This document shows positions 56,932 to 64,000 of a DNA stretch of 64,000 nucleotides, piece after piece (positions within the stretch are counted from its first letter, which is position 1; the number at the start of each line of letters is the position of its first letter). A program made the translations under genes and the position numbers. This DNA comes from Gordonia aichiensis NBRC 108223 (GTDB taxonomy: Bacteria; Actinomycetota; Actinomycetes; Mycobacteriales; Mycobacteriaceae): contig NZ_BANR01000010.1 of assembly GCF_000332975.1 (NCBI RefSeq), forward strand, positions 62,001 through 126,000, in the 5' to 3' direction. The notes beneath the pieces are model-generated. The model did no database searches, was not told where the DNA came from, and worked only from the letters and a program-made list of their open reading frames with translations.

Positions 56932-57085
56932 GTAGCCAGCCTAGGTCGGCTCTGCGACCCCGGGGAACAGTCACCGTGTCTCATTGTGAGAACCCTCGAC
57001 GAGCGAACCTCACACACAGGCTCGTTGCATCACTCCACACACGCGCGCGTAACTTAGGTCACACAGCATGACCGGAGGAGAAGCG

Positions 57086-58510
57086 ATGCGCGAGATCACC
57101 AGGTTCTATGTCGACGGTCAGTGGGTGGAACCCACTGAACTCAACCTCGTCGACGTGATCAACCCGGCCACGGAGAAGGCCGCCGGCCACGTGGCACTCG
57201 GCACGGCAGCCGACGTCGACGCCGCGGTGAGCGCGGCGCGTCGCGCCTTCGCGACGTGGGGCCGCAGCTCCGTCGACGACAGGGTTGCGGTACTCAACGC
57301 CATCATCGCCGAGTACCAGAAGCGCACCGACGACCTCGCCGAAGCCGTCACCGAGGAGATGGGCGCACCGGCAGGACTCGCGCGTGCCGCGCAGGTTCCG
57401 ATCGGACTCGGTCACCTGATGACCGCGGCGGCGGCACTGCCCGAGTACAGCTTCGTCGAGGACCGTCGCGCCTCGCGGATCGTCAAGGAGCCCATCGGTG
57501 TCTGCGGTTTCATCACGCCCTGGAACTGGCCGCTCAATCAGGTGATGTGCAAGGTTGCACCGGCGCTGGCGACCGGCTGCACGATGGTGCTCAAGCCGTC
57601 CGAGGTCGCACCGTTCTCGGCAGCGATCGTCGCCGAGATCTTCGATGCCGCAGGCGTTCCCGCGGGAGTGTTCAATCTCGTCAACGGCGACGGCCCCGGC
57701 GTCGGGTCGGCGCTGGCCGCCCACCCCGACATCGACATGATCTCGTTCACCGGCAGCACCCGCGCGGGCATCGAGGTTGCGCGCACCGCAGCACCCACGG
57801 TCAAGCGAGTGGCACAGGAACTCGGCGGCAAGAGTCCCAACATCATCCTCGACGACGACGACCTCGCGAAAAATGTCGCCGGAGGGGTCGCGACGATGAT
57901 GACCAACTCGGGGCAGTCGTGCAACGCACCCACGCGCATGCTCGTGCCCAACTCGCGTCTCGACGATGCGATCGAAGCCGTCAAGTCGGTCGAACCCTCA
58001 CTCACGGTGGGCGATCCGACGGGCAAAGTACGCCTTGGCCCCGTCGTCTCCGAGCCGCAGTTCGAAAAGATCCAGGGACTCATCGAACGAGCCATCGGCG
58101 ACGGCGCCACCCCGGTCATCGGAGGTCCGGGCAGGCCCGACGGCCTGCCGACCGGCTATTACGTGCGCCCGACCGTGTTCTCCGGCGTCACCAACGACAT
58201 GGAGATCGCGCGTACCGAGGTGTTCGGGCCTGTACTGGTCATCATCGGCTACGACGACATCGACGAGGCGCTCGCGATCGCCAACGACACCGAGTACGGG
58301 CTCGCGGGCTATGTGTCGGGCAAGGATCTCGACGAGGTGCGTCGAATCGGCGAACGCATCCGGGCGGGCTCGATCTCGCTCAACGGTGCGCAACTCGACC
58401 CCTCCGCCCCGTTCGGCGGCTACAAGCACAGCGGCAACGGCCGTGAGTGGAGCGACTACGCCTTCGACGAGTTCCTCGAGGTGAAATCGCTGCTCGGCTA
58501 CGACGCCTGA
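57086..58510 (+). CDS. Aldehyde dehydrogenase
   Basis: 474 residues, NAD(P)-dependent ALDH superfamily. GFITPWNWPLNQVMCKVAPA and FTGSTRAGIEVARTA form the cofactor site, AQELGGKSPNIILDDDD holds the general-base Glu, and MTNSGQSCNAPTRMLVP holds the nucleophilic Cys. GGAGGAG 8 bases upstream decides ATG 57086. Substrate unknown; no alcohol dehydrogenase adjacent. A hairpin follows the gene. Confidence 0.95.
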   Translation: MREITRFYVDGQWVEPTELNLVDVINPATEKAAGHVALGTAADVDAAVSAARRAFATWGRSSVDDRVAVLNAIIAEYQKRTDDLAEAVTEEMGAPAGLARAAQVPIGLGHLMTAAAALPEYSFVEDRRASRIVKEPIGVCGFITPWNWPLNQVMCKVAPALATGCTMVLKPSEVAPFSAAIVAEIFDAAGVPAGVFNLVNGDGPGVGSALAAHPDIDMISFTGSTRAGIEVARTAAPTVKRVAQELGGKSPNIILDDDDLAKNVAGGVATMMTNSGQSCNAPTRMLVPNSRLDDAIEAVKSVEPSLTVGDPTGKVRLGPVVSEPQFEKIQGLIERAIGDGATPVIGGPGRPDGLPTGYYVRPTVFSGVTNDMEIARTEVFGPVLVIIGYDDIDEALAIANDTEYGLAGYVSGKDLDEVRRIGERIRAGSISLNGAQLDPSAPFGGYKHSGNGREWSDYAFDEFLEVKSLLGYDA

Positions 58511-58522
58511 ACCGACACCGCG

Positions 58523-58549
58523 TTCGGGTGGGCAACCGGCCCATCCGAA
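58523..58549 (+). terminator. Hairpin terminator after aldehyde dehydrogenase
   Basis: TTCGGGTGGGC / GCCCATCCGAA form an 11-bp stem with one G-T pair and an AACCG loop, 12 bases after the stop codon. Confidence 0.72.
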
Positions 58550-58610
58550 TACGGTGTGCCCACCGAAGACTCGGTGACAGACGCACAAGGTCGACCGGCA
58601 AGGAGCCCCG

Positions 58611-59858
58611 ATGACCATTGCTCGTGACATCGCCGACGTGATCGAACACCACATCGGCGGTGAGATCCCCGTCCATGTGACAGCGTGGGACGGCAGCGTC
58701 GCCGGCCCCGACGCCGCGCCGCACGTCGCCGTTTACAGCGCAGACGCACTACGCCGGATGGTGTGGCACCCGGGCGAACTCGGAGCAGCTCAGGCGTATG
58801 TCACGGGCGAGCTCGACGTGCTCGACGACCTCGACGAGGCGCTCAGCCACGTATGGAGCGTCGCCCGCGAGCGTGGGCTGTCGGGGATCCGGCCCTCGCC
58901 GCGTGTGCTTCTCGACGCCGCGCGCCTCGCATTGCGGTATCGACTCCTGGGCATGCCGAAGGCGCCCCCCGCGACACAGGCACGGGTGCGCGGACGCCTG
59001 CACTCCCGCGCCCGCGACCGTGCCGCGATCAGTCATCACTATGATCTGTCGAACGAGTTCTACGAGCTCATCCTCGACGACCACATGGCATATTCGAGCG
59101 CCTACTGGACCTCCGACGCCCCCGATTACACGCTCGCCGATGCCCAGGCCGACAAGCTCGACCGCGTCTGCCGAAAGGTCGGCCTCGACTCCCGACCGGG
59201 ACAACGATTCCTGGACGTCGGCTGTGGCTGGGGATCGCTATCGTTGTATGCGGCAGAGCATTTCGACGCCAACGTGGTCGGGGTGACCATCTCGCGCGAA
59301 CAGAAGGCGTTCATCGACGAGCGGATCGCGCAGCAGGGCTTGGCCGATCGCGTGGAGATCCGGGTGCAGGACTACCGCGAGATCCCCGATCGCCCGTTCG
59401 ACGCGGTCGCCTCCCTGGAGATGGGTGAGCACGTCGGCGAGCAAAACTACGCGACCTATGCACAGGTGTTGCACGACAAGGTGATTCCCGGCGGCCGGGT
59501 ATGCATCCAGCAGATGTCACGGCCCGAGGGCAATCATCCCGGTGGTGGTCCGTTCATCGAGTCGTTCATCGCGCCCGACATGTACATGCGCCCGGTGGAA
59601 CGCACTGTGCAGTACCTGACCGATGCAGGACTGCGTGTCGACGACGTCGAGGAGATGGCCGAGCACTATGTGCGCACCGTCGACGTCTGGTACGACACGT
59701 TCGAGAAGAACTGGGCGCGCGCTGTCGAGTTGGTCGGCGACGAGATGGCTCGGGTGTGGCGGCTCTACCTCGTCGGAGGACGAATGGCGTTCCGCGAGGG
59801 ACGCATGGGCGTCGAGCAGATCACCGCGACGCGGCCGGTCAGTTCCGGGCCTGCGTGA
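58611..59858 (+). CDS. Cyclopropane-fatty-acyl-phospholipid synthase family methyltransferase
   Basis: 415 residues. An N-terminal lipid-binding region (VYSADALRRMVWHPGELGAA) leads into SAM-binding RFLDVGCGWGSLSLYAAEHF, with the CFA block SHHYDLSNEFYELILDDHMA, SLEMGEHVGEQNYATY (active-site Glu) and GGGPFIESFIAPDMYMRPVE. It methylates acyl chains of membrane lipids in place to give cyclopropane or methyl branches. The two-domain length fits bacterial Cfa/UfaA1 rather than the shorter mycolic-acid CmaA enzymes. AAGGAG precedes the ATG. The 3' end overlaps the monoglyceride lipase by 20 bases. Confidence 0.93.
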   Translation: MTIARDIADVIEHHIGGEIPVHVTAWDGSVAGPDAAPHVAVYSADALRRMVWHPGELGAAQAYVTGELDVLDDLDEALSHVWSVARERGLSGIRPSPRVLLDAARLALRYRLLGMPKAPPATQARVRGRLHSRARDRAAISHHYDLSNEFYELILDDHMAYSSAYWTSDAPDYTLADAQADKLDRVCRKVGLDSRPGQRFLDVGCGWGSLSLYAAEHFDANVVGVTISREQKAFIDERIAQQGLADRVEIRVQDYREIPDRPFDAVASLEMGEHVGEQNYATYAQVLHDKVIPGGRVCIQQMSRPEGNHPGGGPFIESFIAPDMYMRPVERTVQYLTDAGLRVDDVEEMAEHYVRTVDVWYDTFEKNWARAVELVGDEMARVWRLYLVGGRMAFREGRMGVEQITATRPVSSGPA

Positions 59859-60717
59859 CGTGTGCGTCGAGCCAACGAGCCGTCGTGTCGAGCACCTTCT
59901 CCTGTTCCGGCTCGTTGAAGATCTCGTGATAGAGGTCGTCGAAGATGACGAGGGTCTTGTCCTCGGAACCCGCGAGCCGTTCGACCATCTCGCTGCCTGC
60001 GGGATTGGTCAGTCGATCGGCTGAGCCGTGCATCACCAGCAGGGGGATGTGCAGCGAGCCGACCCGGCCGGGGAAACTCTGCATGGTCGAGAGCATCTCC
60101 GCGCCGAGCCGTGCGGGAATCCGCGCACGCGTGACCATCGGATCGGTCTGATACGCCTCCACGACAGCGGGATCACGCGACACCGCGGTCGAATCCAACG
60201 CGATGGTCGGCAGCCACGGGGCGATCTTGCCGAGGACCTGCGAGACCGCGATGACCGGCCCGGGCATGTCATCACCGGGCATCACTGCGGCGCCCGAGAG
60301 GATGAGTCCGTCGAGCATGTCCTGATGGTCGAGCGCGTAGTCGAGCGCGATGCACCCGCCCATGCTGTGCCCGAGCAGATAGGTGGGCAATCCGTCGATT
60401 GCGGTCTGCGTGATGACGGTGTGGAGATCGTCGCTGAACTGCTTGAACGACTTGATACGCAGGCGTTTTCCGCCGGACTTACCGTGTCCGAGATGATCAG
60501 GGATCGCGACGGCGAACCCCGCGTCGGTGAACGTTGCAGCAACGTGTGCGTAGCGCCCGCCGTGCTCGCCGAGTCCGTGAGCGATCACGACGAGTGCCCG
60601 CGGATCTGAGGGAGTGAGCGTCGTATAGAAGATCTGCTCACCGTGCTTGCCCGAGAAGGTACGTTCCTCGGTTGTGACGTCGGGTGTGCCGTCCGCGCTG
60701 TCAGCCATGGGGGCCAT
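59839..60717 (-). CDS. Monoglyceride lipase-like alpha/beta hydrolase
   Basis: 292 residues. VVIAHGLGEHGGRYAHVA supplies the oxyanion hole, LLGHSMGGCIALDYAL the nucleophile Ser, LLVMHGSADRLTNPAGS the Asp, and DDLYHEIFNEPEQ the His. The order and sequences match monoglyceride lipases, such as M. tuberculosis Rv0183. It would release glycerol and fatty acid from monoacylglycerol. It is convergent with the CFA synthase. Two close start codons (60717 and 60708) are both possible. Confidence 0.93.
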   Translation of the reverse strand: MAPMADSADGTPDVTTEERTFSGKHGEQIFYTTLTPSDPRALVVIAHGLGEHGGRYAHVAATFTDAGFAVAIPDHLGHGKSGGKRLRIKSFKQFSDDLHTVITQTAIDGLPTYLLGHSMGGCIALDYALDHQDMLDGLILSGAAVMPGDDMPGPVIAVSQVLGKIAPWLPTIALDSTAVSRDPAVVEAYQTDPMVTRARIPARLGAEMLSTMQSFPGRVGSLHIPLLVMHGSADRLTNPAGSEMVERLAGSEDKTLVIFDDLYHEIFNEPEQEKVLDTTARWLDAHVTQARN

Positions 60718-60748
60718 TATTGCCTACTCGGTCCGTCACAGGTTGCTT

Positions 60749-61588
60749 TCAGCGGGCTCCGGCCTCCCCGACGAGCTTCTCCGACGCTGCCCACAGGCCG
60801 TCGACGAGGTCGCGGCGTCGAGCCTGTTTGTTCTGTAGCCCGTTGGGCTTGAGCCGGTTGAAGTAGACGCCGTTGATCGCCGGGTCGGCGCCGCGCCGGG
60901 CCAGCGCGACGAGAGGTTGCGCACCCTGCTCCGGGGTGATCGTGCCGACACGCTTCAGCGGCGTGCGATAGAACAGCCCGATGAAAGCCGAGTCTCTGCC
61001 GAAACTGGAGGCGACAACTCCGGGATGTACTGCGGCGGAGACAATCCCGTCATCGCTCCACCGCTCGGCAATCCCGCGGGTGAACATGATGTTCTCCAGT
61101 TTGCTGGTTCCGTAGCAGCGCAGTTCGAAAGGTCGTCTGCGGTTGTAGTCGAGGTCGGTGAGATCGACACTGCCTGCGAGGTTCCCGAAGCTCGACGTGT
61201 TGACCACCAACGCGCCGCCGTCAGCGGACAGCCGATCCTTCAACAACGTGGTGAGCAGAAAACCGGAGAGGTGGTTGATTTGAAAGTTCGGTTCGTGGCC
61301 GTCGGCGGTGCGCTGCGATGGCGAGAAGGTCCCGCCCGCGTTGTTCAGGAGAACGTCTACCGATCCCGTGTGGCGCGCGATCTCGTCTGCCAGCTTCCGG
61401 ACGTCGTCGAACCGCGCGTAGTCAGCGGCGAACCACGTCGCACCCGTCTGTGCGGCCACGGCCTCTGTCTTCTCGCGCGACCTACCGACCACGATCAGGT
61501 CGACGTCGTCGCCCGCGAGTTCTCGCGCCGCGACCGCACCGATCCCGTCACTCGCGCCCGTGATCACGATCGTTCGCTTGTCTGCCAC
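60749..61588 (-). CDS. Short-chain dehydrogenase/reductase
   Basis: About 279 residues. The cofactor motif is IVITGASDGIGAVAARELA, with VDVLLNNAGG, VVNTSSFGN and the catalytic CYGTSKLENIMF (Tyr and Lys). The group resembles retinol-dehydrogenase-like or light-dependent protochlorophyllide reductase-type SDRs, which have longer C-terminal ends. GAGGGG precedes GTG 61588. Substrate unknown. Confidence 0.91.
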   Translation of the reverse strand: MADKRTIVITGASDGIGAVAARELAGDDVDLIVVGRSREKTEAVAAQTGATWFAADYARFDDVRKLADEIARHTGSVDVLLNNAGGTFSPSQRTADGHEPNFQINHLSGFLLTTLLKDRLSADGGALVVNTSSFGNLAGSVDLTDLDYNRRRPFELRCYGTSKLENIMFTRGIAERWSDDGIVSAAVHPGVVASSFGRDSAFIGLFYRTPLKRVGTITPEQGAQPLVALARRGADPAINGVYFNRLKPNGLQNKQARRRDLVDGLWAASEKLVGEAGAR

Positions 61589-61707
61589 AGAACACCCCTC
61601 GTCGGTCGCCGCCCCTGCGGCGTGAACACCTGCACTCAGGTCTACACGTTGCTGCCGATTATGCGGAGTGGACGACGTCGTCGGTCCGGGGTTCATACAC
61701 TCCGATC

Positions 61708-62607
61708 ATGAGCACACCACAGCTGCGCACGGTCGTCTCCGACATGTCGTTCACAGAATGCCCGCGATGGCACGACGGCCGACTGTGGTTCGTCGACTTC
61801 TACACACACGCCGTCTACTCGGTGGCAGAAGACGGCTCCGACCTCCGCGCAGAACTCGAGGTTCCCGCGCAACCGTCCGGATTGGGATGGCTCCCCGACG
61901 GCAGGCTGCTCGTCGTGTCGATGAAGGACCGCGCAATACTTCGGGTCGAAGACGACGGATCGGTCGTCGTGCACGCCGACGTCAGCGAGCACGTCACCGG
62001 CCATCCGAACGACATGGTCGTCGACGATAAGGGTCGCGCCTGGCTGGGCAACTTCGGTTTCGACCTCATGGCAGGCGCCGACCTCGACACCGCGTCACTG
62101 CTCCGCATCGACGCCGACGGCACCGTAACGTCCGTCGCGTCGGGCCTGCACTTTCCGAACGGCAGCGTGGTGACGCCGGATGGAACGACGCTGATCGTCG
62201 ACGAGACTTTCGGAAATCGCATCAGCGCGTTCACGATTGGTGCTGACGGTTCACTCGGAGAGCGTCGGGACTGGGCACGTTTCGGTGACCAGCCGTCGTC
62301 TCCCTCACTTGCCGACGCTCTGGGCATGTCCGTCGTCGCCCCAGACGGCTGCGGGCTCGACGCACAGGGGTGCCTCTGGGTTGCCGACGCTGTTGGCAAT
62401 CGTGTCATCCGAGTACGGGAGGGCGGAGAGATCGTCGACGAGATCGCGGTCGGCACAGGGGCATACGCCTGCATGCTCGGAGGAACTGCCGGTAACACCT
62501 TGTTCATCAGTTGCGCGCCCGACTTCGATGAGCACGCCCGTTCAGCAGCACGCGAAGCGACGATCCGCGCAATTCCGGTCGCGGTGGGTCACGCCGGACG
62601 CCCCTGA
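61708..62607 (+). CDS. SMP-30/gluconolactonase-like beta-propeller
   Basis: 299 residues, six-bladed propeller. FTECPRWHDGRLWFVDFYTH is the first blade with the metal-binding Glu; GHPNDMVVDDKGRAWLGNFG holds the catalytic Asn; FPNGSVVTPDGTTLIVDETF and DGCGLDAQGCLWVADA complete the calcium site. It hydrolyses lactones or similar esters. It lies beside the SDR gene, so a lactone or sugar oxidation pair is possible. Confidence 0.9.
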   Translation: MSTPQLRTVVSDMSFTECPRWHDGRLWFVDFYTHAVYSVAEDGSDLRAELEVPAQPSGLGWLPDGRLLVVSMKDRAILRVEDDGSVVVHADVSEHVTGHPNDMVVDDKGRAWLGNFGFDLMAGADLDTASLLRIDADGTVTSVASGLHFPNGSVVTPDGTTLIVDETFGNRISAFTIGADGSLGERRDWARFGDQPSSPSLADALGMSVVAPDGCGLDAQGCLWVADAVGNRVIRVREGGEIVDEIAVGTGAYACMLGGTAGNTLFISCAPDFDEHARSAAREATIRAIPVAVGHAGRP

Positions 62608-62614
62608 GCCACAG

Positions 62615-63301
62615 TCACTCCCGCCAGAAACCCGCTTCTTCGAGAAGCTCGACGGCGCGGTGTCCGCCACGGAGGAAGTGTCCTTCTATGAGTGTGCGGA
62701 CCATGCCCGGCGAGCGATCTCGTAGCGCGTCGAGGATCTCGCGGTGGTCACGCAGCGATGACGCGACCGCGTCGGGGTGGGAGTCGAAGAAGTTGGGCGG
62801 AATCGCGCGGCTGAGCAGTCGCAACTCCGCGATGAGACGACGCGACCTCGACGCCTTGTTGATCATGCGGTGAAAAGCAGCGTTCAAGCGCTCCATCTCC
62901 ACTAGGTCGTCGGTACCCTCCATCTGCTCAGCCAGATCGTCGAGCGCCGCGAAGTCGGCGTCGGACAGATTGGCTGCTGCGCGCTCTGCGGCGAGGCCGG
63001 AGATCACACCGAGCATCCAGTAGTGGTCGCGAATGTCCTCGCGAGCCAGGTCCGCAACAAATGCCCCGCGCCGCGGAATGGTCTCGATGATGCCCTCCCC
63101 CGCGAGCGCGATGAGTGCCTCGCGGACGGGCAGTTTGCTCATTCCCAGCTTCTCGGCCAACGCATCCTGGTCGACCTTAGAACCCGGCCGAAGTTCGCCT
63201 GCGAACACGAGACTGCGAATCTCACGTGCTGCTGATTCCTTGCGTACCGACGACACGGCATCCGACCCCGTCTCGACCTTCTCCTGCGGATTGACAGTCA
63301 C
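62615..63301 (-). CDS. GntR family regulator with FCD domain
   Basis: 228 residues. The winged helix is AAREIRSLVFAGELRPGSKV, DQDALAEKLGMSKLPVREAL, IALAGEGIIETIPRRGAFV. The C-terminal FCD domain has LNAAFHRMINKASRSRRLIA and LRDHREILDALRDRSPGMV, with the metal-binding His and Asp positions. It ends 8 bases from the SMP-30 stop and is divergent from the acyl-CoA dehydrogenase, its likely target. Confidence 0.91.
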   Translation of the reverse strand: MTVNPQEKVETGSDAVSSVRKESAAREIRSLVFAGELRPGSKVDQDALAEKLGMSKLPVREALIALAGEGIIETIPRRGAFVADLAREDIRDHYWMLGVISGLAAERAAANLSDADFAALDDLAEQMEGTDDLVEMERLNAAFHRMINKASRSRRLIAELRLLSRAIPPNFFDSHPDAVASSLRDHREILDALRDRSPGMVRTLIEGHFLRGGHRAVELLEEAGFWRE

Positions 63302-63343
63302 GCGTCGATCTTAGCGCGCAGATATAAAACATGCGGTCGCCTT

Positions 63344-63435
63344 AATATCATCCGATACCACCGAGTGAGCTGAACGCACCCGATTTCCTGCATGAATGCC
63401 GCACCCTCTGGCGAGATCGCCTCTTTTTTGATATT
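63344..63435. promoter_or_regulatory. Inverted AATATCA / TGATATT arms in the GntR-dehydrogenase intergenic region
   Basis: AATATCA (63344-63350) and TGATATT (63429-63435) are inverted and lie near the two ends of the 142-base divergent region, which is unusually AT-rich. Each may be a half-site or promoter element for one direction. Confidence 0.3.
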
Positions 63436-63443
63436 TTTCGATC

Positions 63444-64000
63444 ATGACTGCTGCATCAGCACAACAGCACAGACCGGCCGTCGACGCCGACGATTTCTCC
63501 CAGATCCGCGCACTGGTGCACGAGTTCATCCGAACCAAGGTGGTTCCTCGCGAGGCCGAGATCATGCAGGCCAACGGGATCCCCTCCGACCTACGCGCGC
63601 AAGCAGCCGAGATGGGTCTCTTCGGATACGCCATCCCTCAGGAGTGGGGCGGACTCGGACTCGACCTGGCCCAGGACGTCGAACTCGCGATGGAATTCGG
63701 ATACACGAGCCTCGCTCTCCGGTCGATGTTCGGCACCAACAACGGGATCGCCGGTCAGGTTCTCGTCAACTTCGGCACCGACGATCAGAAGAAGCAGTGG
63801 CTTGCAGGCATAGCGTCGGGCGACGTCGTCGCGTCCTTTGCGCTCACCGAGCCCGGCGCGGGATCCAACCCGGCGGGACTGCGCACGAAGGCGGTCCTCG
63901 ACGGTGACGAGTGGGTCATCGACGGACAGAAGCGCTTCATCACCAACGCTCCGATCGCCGACCTCTTCGTCGTCTTCGCGCGCACCCGTCCTGCAGACGA
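63444..64000 (+). CDS. Acyl-CoA dehydrogenase, 3' end cut by the window
   Basis: The first 185 or so residues of an acyl-CoA dehydrogenase, running off the window. Translation gives FIRTKVVPREAEIMQANGIP, then MGLFGYAIPQEWGGLGLDLA, FGTNNGIAGQVLVNFGTDDQ and the FAD motif SFALTEPGAGSNPAGLRTKA. It oxidises an acyl-CoA at the alpha-beta position. ATG 63444 fits the N-terminal length of the family. Confidence 0.92.
   Translation, partial: MTAASAQQHRPAVDADDFSQIRALVHEFIRTKVVPREAEIMQANGIPSDLRAQAAEMGLFGYAIPQEWGGLGLDLAQDVELAMEFGYTSLALRSMFGTNNGIAGQVLVNFGTDDQKKQWLAGIASGDVVASFALTEPGAGSNPAGLRTKAVLDGDEWVIDGQKRFITNAPIADLFVVFARTRPAD

Overview
The window is high-GC DNA from a mycolic-acid-containing actinobacterium (Mycobacteriales; Gordonia-like by overall feel, which is an inference). 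The evidence is a mycothiol S-conjugate amidase, an antigen-85-type mycolyltransferase, an MMPL transporter, a cyclopropane-fatty-acyl synthase, GTG starts and leaderless starts. From memory, two stretches follow the Mycobacterium tuberculosis Rv1072-Rv1084 order: Rv1084-like thioredoxin-domain protein, Rv1083-like membrane protein, mca, DUF4307 protein and greA (4.9-10.2 kb); and metB, cbs, SGNH hydrolase, thiolase and Bax-inhibitor protein (37.7-46.4 kb). In that species metB and greA are convergent neighbours; here they are still convergent but about 27.5 kb apart, so 10.3-37.7 kb is accessory.

Layout. 0-4.9 kb: a dimethylargininase-ornithine aminotransferase fusion, a cytidine-deaminase-like/ASCH fusion, a histidine phosphatase, and a DUF4345 membrane protein divergent from a TetR regulator. 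4.9-10.3 kb: the mca/greA core block with a queuosine-precursor transporter, closed by a long hairpin. 10.3-12.2 kb: two exported or envelope proteins. 12.2-26.9 kb: a putative anti-phage island. 26.9-37.7 kb: two unrecognised proteins, a PAP2 protein divergent from a membrane glycosyltransferase-like protein across a perfect palindrome, a DrrAB-type ABC exporter, a SARP/STAND regulator, an SRPBCC protein and threonine dehydratase. 37.7-46.4 kb: transsulfuration and the second core block, with pxpA and an MFS/TetR pair. 46.4-50.3 kb: MMPL-TetR, a membrane protein and a tRNA with a UAA anticodon. 50.3-64 kb: flavin oxidoreductase, mycolyltransferase, Tat-exported phospholipase C, TDT transporter, monooxygenase, aldehyde dehydrogenase, CFA synthase, monoglyceride lipase, SDR, SMP-30, GntR and a truncated acyl-CoA dehydrogenase.

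The most interesting part is the island. An XRE regulator is divergent from a SNF2 helicase carrying a C-terminal DUF3883 nuclease-like domain. Then come a DUF1156 adenine DNA methyltransferase, an inverted vapBC module whose toxin has a one-base frameshift, and a three-gene operon: a Swt1-type HEPN/DUF499 ATPase, a coiled-coil protein of unknown function, and an alpha/beta hydrolase with a complete-looking Ser-Asp-His triad followed by a Gly/Ala-rich membrane-like segment. A near-palindromic 16-mer, idealised as GCACAWCATGWTGTGC, lies upstream of all three rightward transcription units and next to the XRE gene. This suggests one regulon. The inferred model is self/non-self DNA marking by the methyltransferase, DNA engagement by the helicase and ATPase, and RNA cleavage and membrane damage as effectors.
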